Source: Gracilibacteraceae bacterium (GTDB taxonomy: Bacteria; Bacillota; Desulfitobacteriia; Desulfitobacteriales; Syntrophobotulaceae). Taken from it: a stretch of DNA of 16,294 nt. A model generated the notes under the pieces. It searched no databases. It was not told the DNA's origin and was given only the letters and a program-made list of their open reading frames with translations. The DNA is taken from positions 1 to 16,294 of the forward strand of contig JAISQG010000003.1 in NCBI GenBank assembly GCA_031274335.1, given 5' to 3'. Positions 6,105 through 12,948 of this stretch are shown one piece after another. Each line of letters opens with the position of its first letter. Positions within the stretch are counted from its first letter, which is position 1. The position numbers and the translations under genes were made by a program.

Positions 6105-7274
6105 TCAGGGAGTGTAATTAAAACTCTCTGCCCCTGTGGCATAGAATACATTATAGGGACTATAAAAGTCAACTATTGATTCACTGGCTAAATCGTAAAC
6201 GACATAGCCGACACACCCCCTTTGTCCGCTTGGAGTCTCGGAATAAGAATATACATCATACATGTCGCCGCCAATTGACCAAACGTCTGTGGCATCAAAG
6301 AATCTGGGGGTTATTCTGTTTGTGACTATATCACGCCAATTCATTGGATGCTGCACATTGCCATTTATATTCTCATACCAAGAATGGAAATACATAAATG
6401 ATGACCCGTTATTCCAGTTTTGTGTTTGTGCTGTGTACACAGCCTCAAGCTGAAAAATGACTGCCCCCTTGGGGAGGCTGTAGGTTGATGTGTTTACAGC
6501 ACTCACTCTGAAATAATTGTTTGGATGTACTTTGATGTTGGCCAGTTGTTGCGTGTACTGCTCGAAGCCATAGGCAACAGGGTATTCATCATTTCGATAC
6601 CAGCCGGAGTTTTGTGCCGATGCAATGATGTTAAAAGATACTCCATTTTTATATAAAGATCCATTATACATAGTTTTAATATCGCTTATATCGTCGCTAT
6701 AATACCATAAACTGCCCAAAGGCGACCCTGCGTTAGTGGATAGTGAGTAGCTGCCAGCAGAGCCGTCAAGCGAAGTTACATAAAGCACATAAATTTTGTT
6801 CGCCTCAAGTCCTGTGACTACGCCTTCGTCATCAGCGTAGGCAATATCGCCAGTCAGCCCGAGCGAGCCGTTTTGCAGTTCACATAAGGCTGCGACCAAA
6901 GCAGGATTCGAGGATGACAGTCTCCAGCCAAACACTTCATTGCCACTATTAATGGGAGATTCATTAACATCTAACAACCAGTAAAAATCTTCGGTATTTG
7001 TTGTAGAGATTGAACCGCCAGTGGTTGTATATCCATCAGCTACTGATGTTATAACATTGCGCGTTCTCGGCAAAACAACGGTTCCCATCCCGGCAACGTG
7101 TTCAGCGAAGTCAATCTCAATGCCTGAATCATTACTGCCAGCAAAATCGCTGGGGTCAATGTCAACAAAGTTGCCCAAATTTGCCAGATCGGGCGGATCC
7201 GCGTAGACCGGAGCGCCGAAGCTGAGAACGAGCAAAGCCGCAAACAAAACGGCGGCCAGTTTTTTAATTTTCAT
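6105..7274 (-). CDS. Secreted protein, function unknown
   Basis: The protein has 389 residues, with ATG at 7274 and an AAGGAGA site eight bases upstream. There is a clear Sec signal peptide (residues 1-25, cleavage after VYA). Residues about 65-180 look like a beta-sandwich, with TTNTEDFYWLLDV and an ending YVTSLDGSAGSYSLST reminiscent of pre-peptidase C-terminal (PPC-like) domains (inference from pattern). The second half is rich in Tyr, Asn, Ser and Trp, as in secreted adhesins or carbohydrate-contacting proteins: NSGWYRNDEYP, NWNNGSSFMYFHSWYENING, DVYSYSETPSGQRGCVGYVVYDL. There is no LPXTG motif or membrane anchor, so it is probably released or held non-covalently. The family is not recognised. 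Confidence 0.65.
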   Translation of the reverse strand: MKIKKLAAVLFAALLVLSFGAPVYADPPDLANLGNFVDIDPSDFAGSNDSGIEIDFAEHVAGMGTVVLPRTRNVITSVADGYTTTGGSISTTNTEDFYWLLDVNESPINSGNEVFGWRLSSSNPALVAALCELQNGSLGLTGDIAYADDEGVVTGLEANKIYVLYVTSLDGSAGSYSLSTNAGSPLGSLWYYSDDISDIKTMYNGSLYKNGVSFNIIASAQNSGWYRNDEYPVAYGFEQYTQQLANIKVHPNNYFRVSAVNTSTYSLPKGAVIFQLEAVYTAQTQNWNNGSSFMYFHSWYENINGNVQHPMNWRDIVTNRITPRFFDATDVWSIGGDMYDVYSYSETPSGQRGCVGYVVYDLASESIVDFYSPYNVFYATGAESFNYTP

Positions 7275-7364
7275 ATAAAATTCTCCTTTTTCTGAATATA
7301 ATTCACGCCAGATTCCGTTTTTCCAAACATTGAATAAATAGGAATAGGAATAGCGTGTTTCACC

Positions 7365-7428
7365 CGTTCAATTGAACGAAACTTTCGTCACTGGCATTAA
7401 CCGAGTTCATGAAAAGTCTCGTTCAATT
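7365..7428. repeat. Nested inverted repeats in a 174-bp intergenic gap
   Basis: CGTTCAATTGAACG at 7365-7378 is a perfect 14-base palindrome. Its right part also pairs with a distant arm: AATTGAACGAAAC (7370-7382) matches the complement of GTCTCGTTCAATT (7416-7428) at 12 of 13 positions. The two pairings are mutually exclusive. The gap lies between the two secreted-protein genes, downstream of 7449-7898 and upstream of 6105-7274. It could be a terminator-like structure or a protein-binding operator for the downstream gene. I found no convincing -35/-10 pair in the gap. Confidence 0.5.
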
Positions 7429-7448
7429 CAGTCAAAGCACCCCAATTG

Positions 7449-7898
7449 TCAGGGTTTTTGTGCCGAAGCGTAAATGTTCAGCGTCTCATACGCCGAGCCG
7501 ACATATACCTTTGCCGTGCCGGAAAACTCGTACTGATACCCGGACACCGCGCCGCTCACGTTTTTCGTGAACAAAAACTCAGTCGAATACTGAGTTTCGC
7601 TGGGCCAGTATCCGATTCTCGTCCTGGTGCCGGACGGACTTATCGAGTACAGCGACAGGCTGGCGGTTATTTTGCTCACATTTTTCGTCGCCAGCGTCGT
7701 GATTTCCAGATACGGATGCGCATTGGAACCGGAAAAGAACACAGCAGCCACAACCGCCTCCGTATACTGAAACGCTTCCGTGTTATCAAGCGGTTCTGCG
7801 GGTGCGCTGATTTCCGCCCCAAAAGCCATGCTCACCAAAAAAACGCAGAATGTCACGGTCAGCACGAGCAGCGCCCTGAACCGTCTTCCCACAGCCAT
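7449..7898 (-). CDS. Small secreted protein, function unknown
   Basis: The protein has 149 residues. ATG 7898 follows an excellent AAAGGAGGTGG site seven bases away, which points to high expression. Residues 1-28 form a Sec signal peptide ending near AFG-A. The mature 120 residues look all-beta: YLEITTLATKNVSKITASLSLYS, GTRTRIGYWPSETQYSTEF, YQYEFSGTAKVYVGSAYETLNIYASAQ. This layout resembles small secreted proteins of Clostridia that carry a W-containing beta hairpin and lack anchors. I do not recognise the family. The gene is divergent from the ECF sigma factor gene, which makes it a candidate member of that regulon (inference). Confidence 0.65.
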   Translation of the reverse strand: MAVGRRFRALLVLTVTFCVFLVSMAFGAEISAPAEPLDNTEAFQYTEAVVAAVFFSGSNAHPYLEITTLATKNVSKITASLSLYSISPSGTRTRIGYWPSETQYSTEFLFTKNVSGAVSGYQYEFSGTAKVYVGSAYETLNIYASAQKP

Positions 7899-7998
7899 TA
7901 TTTACCACCTCCTTTCACGCATACAAAGTGCCCCATAGAACCCCGCACCCCTCCTTTTTTGCCAGACAAACTCCGGTGCCCGGCCTTGCCTCACATCT

Positions 7999-8029
7999 GT
8001 ATAACACATCTCAGGGGCAAAATGTTACA
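7999..8029 (-). promoter_or_regulatory. Candidate promoter for the 7449-7898 gene
   Basis: On the minus strand TGTAAC (complement of 8023-8028) is followed after 18 bases by TTATAC (complement of 7999-8004). The AAC-containing -35 element is of the type bound by ECF sigma factors, while the -10 resembles a housekeeping one. It lies about 100 bases upstream of the secreted-protein start. Weak evidence. Confidence 0.3.
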
Positions 8030-8070
8030 GTTTTTCAAAAAAATTTTCAAAAATATTTTTTCGCTGCGCT

Positions 8071-8098
8071 TTGCGAAAAACGAAATTTGTCGTATACT
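8071..8098 (+). promoter_or_regulatory. Promoter of the ECF sigma/anti-sigma operon
   Basis: TTGCGA (8071-8076) and TATACT (8093-8098) are separated by 16 bases, close to the housekeeping consensus. Transcription would begin near 8104-8106. This would leave only about 12 bases before the ATG at 8117 but about 48 before the ATG at 8153, which favours the latter start. Confidence 0.6.
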
Positions 8099-8152
8099 GA
8101 ACGAGCGGGCCTATTCATGGCCGAAAAATCTGATTGCGGGGAAAACATAACC

Positions 8153-8689
8153 ATGCCCAAAAAACGCCTGTCTGCCTCCGAAAGGCGTCTGCTTGATTCT
8201 CTGTTCCAAGAGCACCATGCCGCCATGCTGAAGCTGGCCTGCTCCATCCTGGGCGACCGCGGGCTGGCCGAAGACGCCGCGCAGCAGGTTTTTGTGCGTA
8301 TCACCGGGCATATGCCCAAACTGGCTGATATTGACCCCGGGCGGATTCGCTCCTTCCTGTTCCTGGTGACGCGGCGGATATGCCTCGACATGCTGCGCAG
8401 CCGGAAACATGACGCCGGGCCGCTGGAATATGCGGACGACGTGCCGGACGGCGCTGATTATCCGGAAGACATCGTCATCCGCCAGGATCAGCTTGACATC
8501 ATCCGCCGGCATCTCGCGGATATCGACGACGACATGATTGACATTCTGGCATTGCAAATATATTATGGTTTCAAAGAATGGGAGATAGCGGAATTCTTCT
8601 CCCTCACCCCCGAAAACGTGCGCGTAAGGATCCACCGGGCCAGGAAACGCCTGAAACAGGACATCGCGAAAGGAGAACTGCGGCTATGA
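8153..8689 (+). CDS. ECF-type RNA polymerase sigma factor
   Basis: The protein has 178 residues from ATG 8153, preceded by GGGGAAA at workable spacing; an in-frame ATG at 8117 has no ribosome-binding site. Region 2 spans about 13-85: LFQEHHAAMLKLACSILGD, then AEDAAQQVFVRI, and the DNA-melting part FLFLVTRRICLDMLRSRK. Region 4 spans about 110-170, with the helix-turn-helix FKEWEIAEFFSLTPENVRVRIHRARKRLK. Regions 1.1 and 3 are absent, as expected for the ECF family. Length is normal. The stop overlaps the next start as ATGA, coupling it to a membrane anti-sigma factor. It should redirect RNA polymerase in response to an envelope signal released by its partner. Its promoter looks housekeeping-type, so clear autoregulation is not visible. 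Confidence 0.9.
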   Translation: MPKKRLSASERRLLDSLFQEHHAAMLKLACSILGDRGLAEDAAQQVFVRITGHMPKLADIDPGRIRSFLFLVTRRICLDMLRSRKHDAGPLEYADDVPDGADYPEDIVIRQDQLDIIRRHLADIDDDMIDILALQIYYGFKEWEIAEFFSLTPENVRVRIHRARKRLKQDIAKGELRL

Positions 8690-9396
8690 GCGGCAAAATC
8701 GAAACCCTGCACGAATCCCTCAACGAAGCCTTTTTTGACGCGCTGCTGTCAGCCGCCCTGAGCGAGCGCCTGGAGGAGGAAATGAGCGCGCTGGAGGCCC
8801 GGCTGGCGGAAATGAGCGAGCCGCCCGTCTCCAAAAAATTTGAGCGCCGCGTAAAAAAAGCCCTGCGCCGCGCCTCCGGCGGCGGCACGGGCTTGACGAG
8901 GCTGGCGGCGGGATTGCTCATCTTCCTGACCCTCACCTGCGCCGGCGTCATGAGCGTCGAGGCGACGCGGCTGAAAGTGTTCGATTTTTTCACGGAAATG
9001 GGCCGAGGCTTTGTCAGCGTGCATGTCGTGCCGGACGAAGGCGGCGTGCTCCCTGCGGCTCTGCTTGCGCCCGCCTATTTGCCGGAGGGCTATGCCGCCG
9101 CGGAGACAAAGACCCTGGCGCCCGGAATCGTCCACAGCGAATACGAAAACACCGCCGGCGCGCCCATCCGCCTGACCCAGTACATCGCGCAAACTCCGAC
9201 CGTGAGCGTGGACACAGATCACAAGGAGCAGCGGACTATAGAAATCAACGGGCGGGAAGCGGTGCTGTTCGAGGCCCTGGAACCCGGCACCAACCATATA
9301 ATCATATGGCAGGCGGAGGAAAGCACGATGATGCTGTCCGGCGCCGTCCCCGTCGATGAACTGGTCAGGATGGCCGAAAGCGTCCGCGCCCGATAA
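8686..9396 (+). CDS. Membrane anti-sigma factor with DUF4367-like sensor domain
   Basis: The protein has 236 residues. ATG 8686 overlaps the sigma-factor stop and has an AAGGAGA site. The N-terminal 70 residues are cytoplasmic and helical (SLNEAFFDALLSAALSERLEEEMSALEARL), suited to holding the sigma factor. One membrane segment lies at about 73-90. Outside, residues about 120-233 match the DUF4367 pattern: APAYLPEGY (128-136), IRLTQYIAQT (161-170), INGREAVLFE (187-196), IIIWQAEESTMMLSG (205-219), ending VDELVRMAESV. There is no CHCC zinc motif. DUF4367 proteins are typically paired with ECF sigma factors in Bacillota. The signal sensed is unknown. The gene ends 19 bp from the convergent rdhC. 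Confidence 0.85.
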   Translation: MSGKIETLHESLNEAFFDALLSAALSERLEEEMSALEARLAEMSEPPVSKKFERRVKKALRRASGGGTGLTRLAAGLLIFLTLTCAGVMSVEATRLKVFDFFTEMGRGFVSVHVVPDEGGVLPAALLAPAYLPEGYAAAETKTLAPGIVHSEYENTAGAPIRLTQYIAQTPTVSVDTDHKEQRTIEINGREAVLFEALEPGTNHIIIWQAEESTMMLSGAVPVDELVRMAESVRAR

Positions 9397-9415
9397 CCAC
9401 AATCGAGACGGGCGG

Positions 9416-10705
9416 TTATATCCTTTCCAGCACAGTCATGACAATGCAGGCCAGGGCGCCGGCAAAAAAAGCCCAGAATATGACCGCGGGCCGGAGCGCG
9501 GTTTTTTTGTCCGTCTGCGCCGCAGGCGAAGGCGAAGGTGAGGGTGAGGGTGAGGGCGGCGTTTTTTTCGTCTGCCGCCGCCAAAGCCGGGCCAGCTGCC
9601 GCCGCCAGCCGGCGAGCAGGTCAAGCAGAGTGCCGGCGGGACAAAAAACGACACACCAGAAGCGGTGAAAAAAGAAACCGGCTACCAGCACGGTAAAGAG
9701 CAGATACCAGCCGGCATTCGAACCCGTGAGGCCGAAAATGACGCCGAAGGGCTCAAAACTCGCGGCCGAAGGGTTCAGGCTCAGAAAGCCGAAAAACAGG
9801 GCCAGAAACAGCACGCCCTGCTTGAGCAGACGCAGATGCCGGGGATTCAGGGCGAAAGGCAGATTGAGGCGACTGATCCGATGCGCGGCTTCCTGGATGG
9901 CGCAAAACGGGCAAATCCAGAAACAGTACAGGTTTTTGCCCAGCAGGGCGGCGGGCAGGAGCGCTCCGGCCAGAACGATGTACCAGAGCAGATTGCCGGC
10001 CGGGGCGGGGAAAAATCCCATGACCAGGCTTCCGAATTGAGCGAGGCTGAGGGAACGGTTCAGCCAGAAACCGAGAAGGGCGGCGCTCAGGACGAGCAGG
10101 GGCAGACGGAATTTGCCCGCTATTCTCAGGCGGCTGGCGAGAAGCGAGAGGGCAAAAAGCGCGGCGGCGCTTATTTCTTTAACGCCGAAAACAAGCGGCG
10201 CCTCAGCTTTTCGGGGTGTGAGGCCGAGGACGGCGGCGGCGGGGCGCGCGGCGGCGTGAACGGCGGCGGCGACGGCGCGCGAGGAAAGGGTGGCGCCGGA
10301 GACACCGTCGAGATCATATTGCAGAACCAGCGCGTCGTCCGCTTTTTTTTGCGCGTATTGGTCAAAATACCCGGCATCCGTCAGTTTTTGGAGATAGGAG
10401 GGCGTTTCCCGGTGAGCGAATATGACCGGAGGCCGCAGCGCGCCATCCGGCGCCACCGTCACGCCCAGAAGAAGCGGCCCTCCGTAACCCACGGCGCTGC
10501 CGAGGCCCGTGTATCCCAGAAGGAGGCCGCCGGCGTCATACGCGGCGGCAAATTTATCGGAAACAGGCCGGAAATAATCCGCTTCCGGCAGCAAAGCCCG
10601 GTAATATCCCTCCACGGCGGCCGGATTCATTTTATGCGCCTGTCCGCTGAACAGGAGGGTGCCGGCGAGCAGGACAAGCGCCAGGACGGGGAGAATTTTT
10701 TTCAT
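9416..10705 (-). CDS. rdhC: RdhC-like FMN-binding, polyferredoxin-type membrane protein
   Basis: The protein has 429 residues. ATG 10705 (MKKILPVLAL) lies 13 bp after the rdhA stop. The order is: membrane or signal segment (4-20); extracytoplasmic FMN-binding domain ending in SGAT (136-139), whose Thr139 is the expected flavin attachment site; then several membrane segments (about 175-190, 200-217, 236-254, 296-312, 332-348, 405-424). Two cytoplasmic-side CX3CP motifs occur, at Cys261/Cys265 (CFWICP) and Cys351/Cys355 (CVVFCP). This is the NosR/PceC layout. In dehalogenase operons RdhC was proposed as a regulator but is now viewed mainly as a possible electron-transfer or maturation partner; its role is unsettled. 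A Ser-Pro repeat linker (about 384-394) precedes the last membrane helix. Confidence 0.88.
   Translation of the reverse strand: MKKILPVLALVLLAGTLLFSGQAHKMNPAAVEGYYRALLPEADYFRPVSDKFAAAYDAGGLLLGYTGLGSAVGYGGPLLLGVTVAPDGALRPPVIFAHRETPSYLQKLTDAGYFDQYAQKKADDALVLQYDLDGVSGATLSSRAVAAAVHAAARPAAAVLGLTPRKAEAPLVFGVKEISAAALFALSLLASRLRIAGKFRLPLLVLSAALLGFWLNRSLSLAQFGSLVMGFFPAPAGNLLWYIVLAGALLPAALLGKNLYCFWICPFCAIQEAAHRISRLNLPFALNPRHLRLLKQGVLFLALFFGFLSLNPSAASFEPFGVIFGLTGSNAGWYLLFTVLVAGFFFHRFWCVVFCPAGTLLDLLAGWRRQLARLWRRQTKKTPPSPSPSPSPSPAAQTDKKTALRPAVIFWAFFAGALACIVMTVLERI
9526..9555 (+). repeat. Hexanucleotide tandem repeat inside rdhC
   Basis: Five hexamers (GCGAAG twice, GTGAGG three times) encode on the minus strand the Ser-Pro repeat of the RdhC linker. 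Each unit adds one Ser-Pro pair without shifting frame, so copy-number change would only alter linker length. Confidence 0.7.
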
Positions 10706-10718
10706 GGCGGCCACCGTT

Positions 10719-12056
10719 TTAACCCTCTCCGGGGAATCCGATCCACCACTTGTACTCATGCGCGAATTCCGTGCCGTAACCGCAGATATCATCCATCTGC
10801 TTGATAACGCGGTTCACCGCGTCGGATTTCATCGAGCTCAGCCAGGAAGCCAGGCTGTGGAACCAGCTTTCTTCCTTGCTCGACCAGGGACAGACGACGG
10901 CGCAGCGGCCGCAGCCATAACCCTCCGGCTGGGTGCGGCGGAAAATAGTGCAAGATTTATAATCGAGTTTATATTTCAAATAGCCGTTGTATTCAGTCTG
11001 TTCATCGTCGAACGAAATCGATTTGCTGGGGCAGTTTTCCGCGCATTTTTTACAGGTGCGGCAAAAAGACTGGACGCCGAAATCAATGGGCCGGTCCGGC
11101 ATGAGAGGCATGTCGGTCGTGATGACAGCCGCTTTGTAGTTGAAGCCCAGATACGGATGCAATACGCAGTCTCCCACGCGGCAGAGCTCGCCCATGCCGG
11201 AGGCGATCAGCGCCGGCGGCACGCAGAGCTGGTAATTTTCGTTGTTGTGCGAGCGGGCGCTGTAGCCGAGGTTGCGGATATAGCGCGCCATGATGCACGA
11301 CATGGTGGAGCCGAGGAAATAGGCGCGCCGGGCGCCGAAGGTGCCGCCGTCATAGCCGTCGGAGGCCATCGTGCCTGTGCGGAAATCCTGGTCGTACAGG
11401 ATGGTGATGCAATAGGGGTGCGTGTTGCCCACGGGTTTTTCGTCCGTCATGGCCATGCCGTTGGCCACGTCTTCCGAAGTGGCCATCTGGTGGGTATAAA
11501 GGGCTTGCAGGGGCAAAACGCCCACGCCGCAGTCGTCCGCGCCGAGGTAAAAAGCGAGGTCCTTGATGTGGCGGGTCATGTCTTCCGGGCCGGGAATCGG
11601 CATCCGCTGGCGCGGTTCCCCGTCCACGATTTCCTCTTTGCCGTAGTGTTTGACCGAATAGGTGAGCGCGTTGCCCATCGGCGAAAAATATTGCGGCCCG
11701 GCCGCGGCCCGCAGCATGGCGACGTCGCCGTAGCCGCCCGTGTCGAAAATGCTGAATCCGCTTTGTGCTTCGCGGATGCGCTCGATTGTTCCGGTGATTT
11801 TGCTCGTGCCGAGCGCGGAACATTGGTTGAGATCCGCCTGCCGGGGGGCATTGATGTCAAAACTCCCGCCCGGATAGTCCAGATAGCGCACTTTGGCGCC
11901 TTTCCAGCCGTCCGGCCTGTAAACGGGCTTTGTCGAAGTCATGGTTGATTCCCTGGAAAAATCGCTTGTGGCCAGCATGGTTTTGCCGGTCACGGCCATA
12001 ATGCCGGCGGAAGCCAGGGCCGCTCCGCCCAATTTCAAAAAATCTCTGCGCTCCAT
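10719..12056 (-). CDS. rdhA: Reductive dehalogenase catalytic subunit
   Basis: The protein has 445 residues, within the usual family size. The N-terminus has the twin-arginine signal RRDFLKLGG (Arg3-Arg4) followed by a hydrophobic stretch, so it is exported folded and acts on the outer face of the membrane. The C-terminal ferredoxin part is intact: Cys332, 335, 338, 342 (CX2CX2CX3CP) and Cys369, 382, 385, 389 (CX12CX2CX3CP), giving two Fe4S4 clusters. The middle region (about 165-325) matches the corrinoid-binding nitroreductase-like core, with LGADDCGVGVLPL, NNENYQLCVPPALIASGMGELCR and HPYLGFNYKAAVITTDMPL. It should reduce an organohalide with a cob(I)amide cofactor; the substrate cannot be told from sequence. 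ATG overlaps the rdhB stop as TAATG and has an AAGGGGGG site. Confidence 0.95.
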   Translation of the reverse strand: MERRDFLKLGGAALASAGIMAVTGKTMLATSDFSRESTMTSTKPVYRPDGWKGAKVRYLDYPGGSFDINAPRQADLNQCSALGTSKITGTIERIREAQSGFSIFDTGGYGDVAMLRAAAGPQYFSPMGNALTYSVKHYGKEEIVDGEPRQRMPIPGPEDMTRHIKDLAFYLGADDCGVGVLPLQALYTHQMATSEDVANGMAMTDEKPVGNTHPYCITILYDQDFRTGTMASDGYDGGTFGARRAYFLGSTMSCIMARYIRNLGYSARSHNNENYQLCVPPALIASGMGELCRVGDCVLHPYLGFNYKAAVITTDMPLMPDRPIDFGVQSFCRTCKKCAENCPSKSISFDDEQTEYNGYLKYKLDYKSCTIFRRTQPEGYGCGRCAVVCPWSSKEESWFHSLASWLSSMKSDAVNRVIKQMDDICGYGTEFAHEYKWWIGFPGEG

Positions 12057-12358
12057 TACGCATTCCCCCCTTCCTGCGCTTCAGGCGCTTCCGGCCCGGC
12101 GGGTTTTTTGCCGCCGTAAAGCCGCAGCAGCACGAAACCCCAAACCACGGCGATCAGGCCGAAAAAGGTGATGCCGACCGTGACCGCTTTGTGATGGTAG
12201 CCGGCGGCGTTGATATAAACAAAGGAGATGCCGGCGCAAAGCCAGGCGTATAAGCCGATGGAAAGCAGCCACTGATGCCATTTGCGCGCGTTTTTCCACA
12301 GAAGCCGGATAAGCGCCGCGCCAAGAAACCCGCAGAGTAAAAGAGCAAAATTATTCAT
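12056..12358 (-). CDS. rdhB: Reductive dehalogenase membrane anchor
   Basis: The protein has 100 residues and three membrane segments (about 5-19, 30-50, 58-81), with a polar Pro/Glu/Gly tail. It matches RdhB/CprB/PceB anchors in size, membrane topology and position. It should dock RdhA to the outer side of the cytoplasmic membrane. ATG 12358 has a strong TAAGGAGG site. It is the first gene of the operon, directly upstream of rdhA and overlapping it by one base. The B-A-C order resembles the cprBA arrangement of Desulfitobacterium; other lineages such as Dehalococcoides place A before B. Confidence 0.88.
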   Translation of the reverse strand: MNNFALLLCGFLGAALIRLLWKNARKWHQWLLSIGLYAWLCAGISFVYINAAGYHHKAVTVGITFFGLIAVVWGFVLLRLYGGKKPAGPEAPEAQEGGNA

Positions 12359-12381
12359 AATACGGTCGCCTCCTTATATTT

Positions 12382-12396
12382 TAATATGGTCTATTA
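12382..12396. promoter_or_regulatory. Inverted repeat overlapping the rdhBAC start region
   Basis: TAATA and TATTA are separated by five bases (TGGTC), and the symmetry extends imperfectly outward to ATTT/AAAT. It overlaps the -10 box and the expected transcription start, a position usual for a repressor site. The arms resemble halves of the CprK 'dehalobox' (TTAAT-N4-ATTAA), but the spacing is longer and the position is not the -41.5 expected of an activator. A second palindrome, GCAATTGC, overlaps the -35 box at 12418-12425. Confidence 0.4.
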
Positions 12397-12421
12397 TAAA
12401 TATGTAACAAAAACAGCGCAA
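12393..12421 (-). promoter_or_regulatory. Promoter of the rdhBAC operon
   Basis: On the minus strand TTGCGC (complement of 12416-12421) is followed after 17 bases by a perfect TATAAT (complement of 12393-12398). Transcription would begin near 12386, leaving a leader of about 28 bases that contains the TAAGGAGG site of rdhB. The promoter is close enough to consensus that expression may not need an activator. Confidence 0.7.
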
Positions 12422-12489
12422 TTGCCGAAAGGAATGATTATTTTAAGGCCGTCTTGTTTTTCTCACCCGTTCAGGTGATAACGCCGTGA

Positions 12490-12948
12490 TTATGGTTGCG
12501 GGGCCAAATCCGCCCACATGATGATGGCGTCCTCGCGGTTGTCGTTATAGTATCCCGGTCGGACGCCTTCCGCTTTAAATCCCAATTTTTGATAAAGGCC
12601 CCGGGCCGCGCCATTCGACTCGCGCACTTCGAGCGTCATTTTGCATATGCCCAGCGGGATTATTTCCGCGATCACGCGGCGGAACAAAAATTCTCCCCAC
12701 CCCTGCCGGCGGCAATCCTCCCTGACGGCGACATTCGTGACATGCGCTTCCTCAAAAATGAGCCACACCCCCATATAGGCGCATACCTGCCCGTCCATTT
12801 CCAGGCAGAAATACCGCGCGAGGGCGTTGTCGCTGACTTCGGCCGCCAGAGATTCCGCCGTCCAAGGCAAAACAAAAGACGCCGCTTCAATCGCGGCCAC
12901 CTGGGGCACGTCGTCCAGCCGCATCGGGCGAACCTTGATTCCCGCCAC
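12490..12948 (-). CDS. rimI: Ribosomal-protein-alanine N-acetyltransferase (GNAT family)
   Basis: The protein has 152 residues. The GTG at 12948 shares one base with the tsaB stop (TAGTG) and gives the usual RimI start IKVRPMRLDDVPQVAAIE; an ATG eight codons in is less likely. The GNAT fold is complete: VTNVAVREDCRRQGWGEFLFRRV (acetyl-CoA loop, about 70-92), LEVRESNGAARGLYQKLGFK (about 106-125), and the family ending YYNDNREDAIIMW. RimI acetylates the N-terminus of ribosomal protein S18 in E. coli. In Bacillota the gene sits by convention with the tsa genes, as here. Confidence 0.92.
   Translation of the reverse strand: MAGIKVRPMRLDDVPQVAAIEAASFVLPWTAESLAAEVSDNALARYFCLEMDGQVCAYMGVWLIFEEAHVTNVAVREDCRRQGWGEFLFRRVIAEIIPLGICKMTLEVRESNGAARGLYQKLGFKAEGVRPGYYNDNREDAIIMWADLAPQP

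Noticed and set aside
9665..10804. A 379-codon open frame on the plus strand
   Set aside because: It is opposite rdhC. Its Gly/Glu/Gln/Arg-rich sequence is the shadow of the Ala/Leu-rich membrane protein.
10659..11948. A 429-codon open frame on the plus strand
   Set aside because: It is opposite rdhA, whose Tat signal and cysteine motifs fix the coding strand. The product has Ala/Arg/His/Val bias and no recognisable domain.
12378..12401. CprK 'dehalobox' for rdhBAC
   Set aside because: The arms are similar, but the spacing is three bases too long and the site sits on the -10 box rather than near -41.5. It is kept only as a generic inverted repeat.
12440..12489. Terminator after rimI (stem TCACC/GGTGA near 12465-12480)
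   Set aside because: The stem is only five to six base pairs and no T-run follows on the minus strand, so it is too weak to call.
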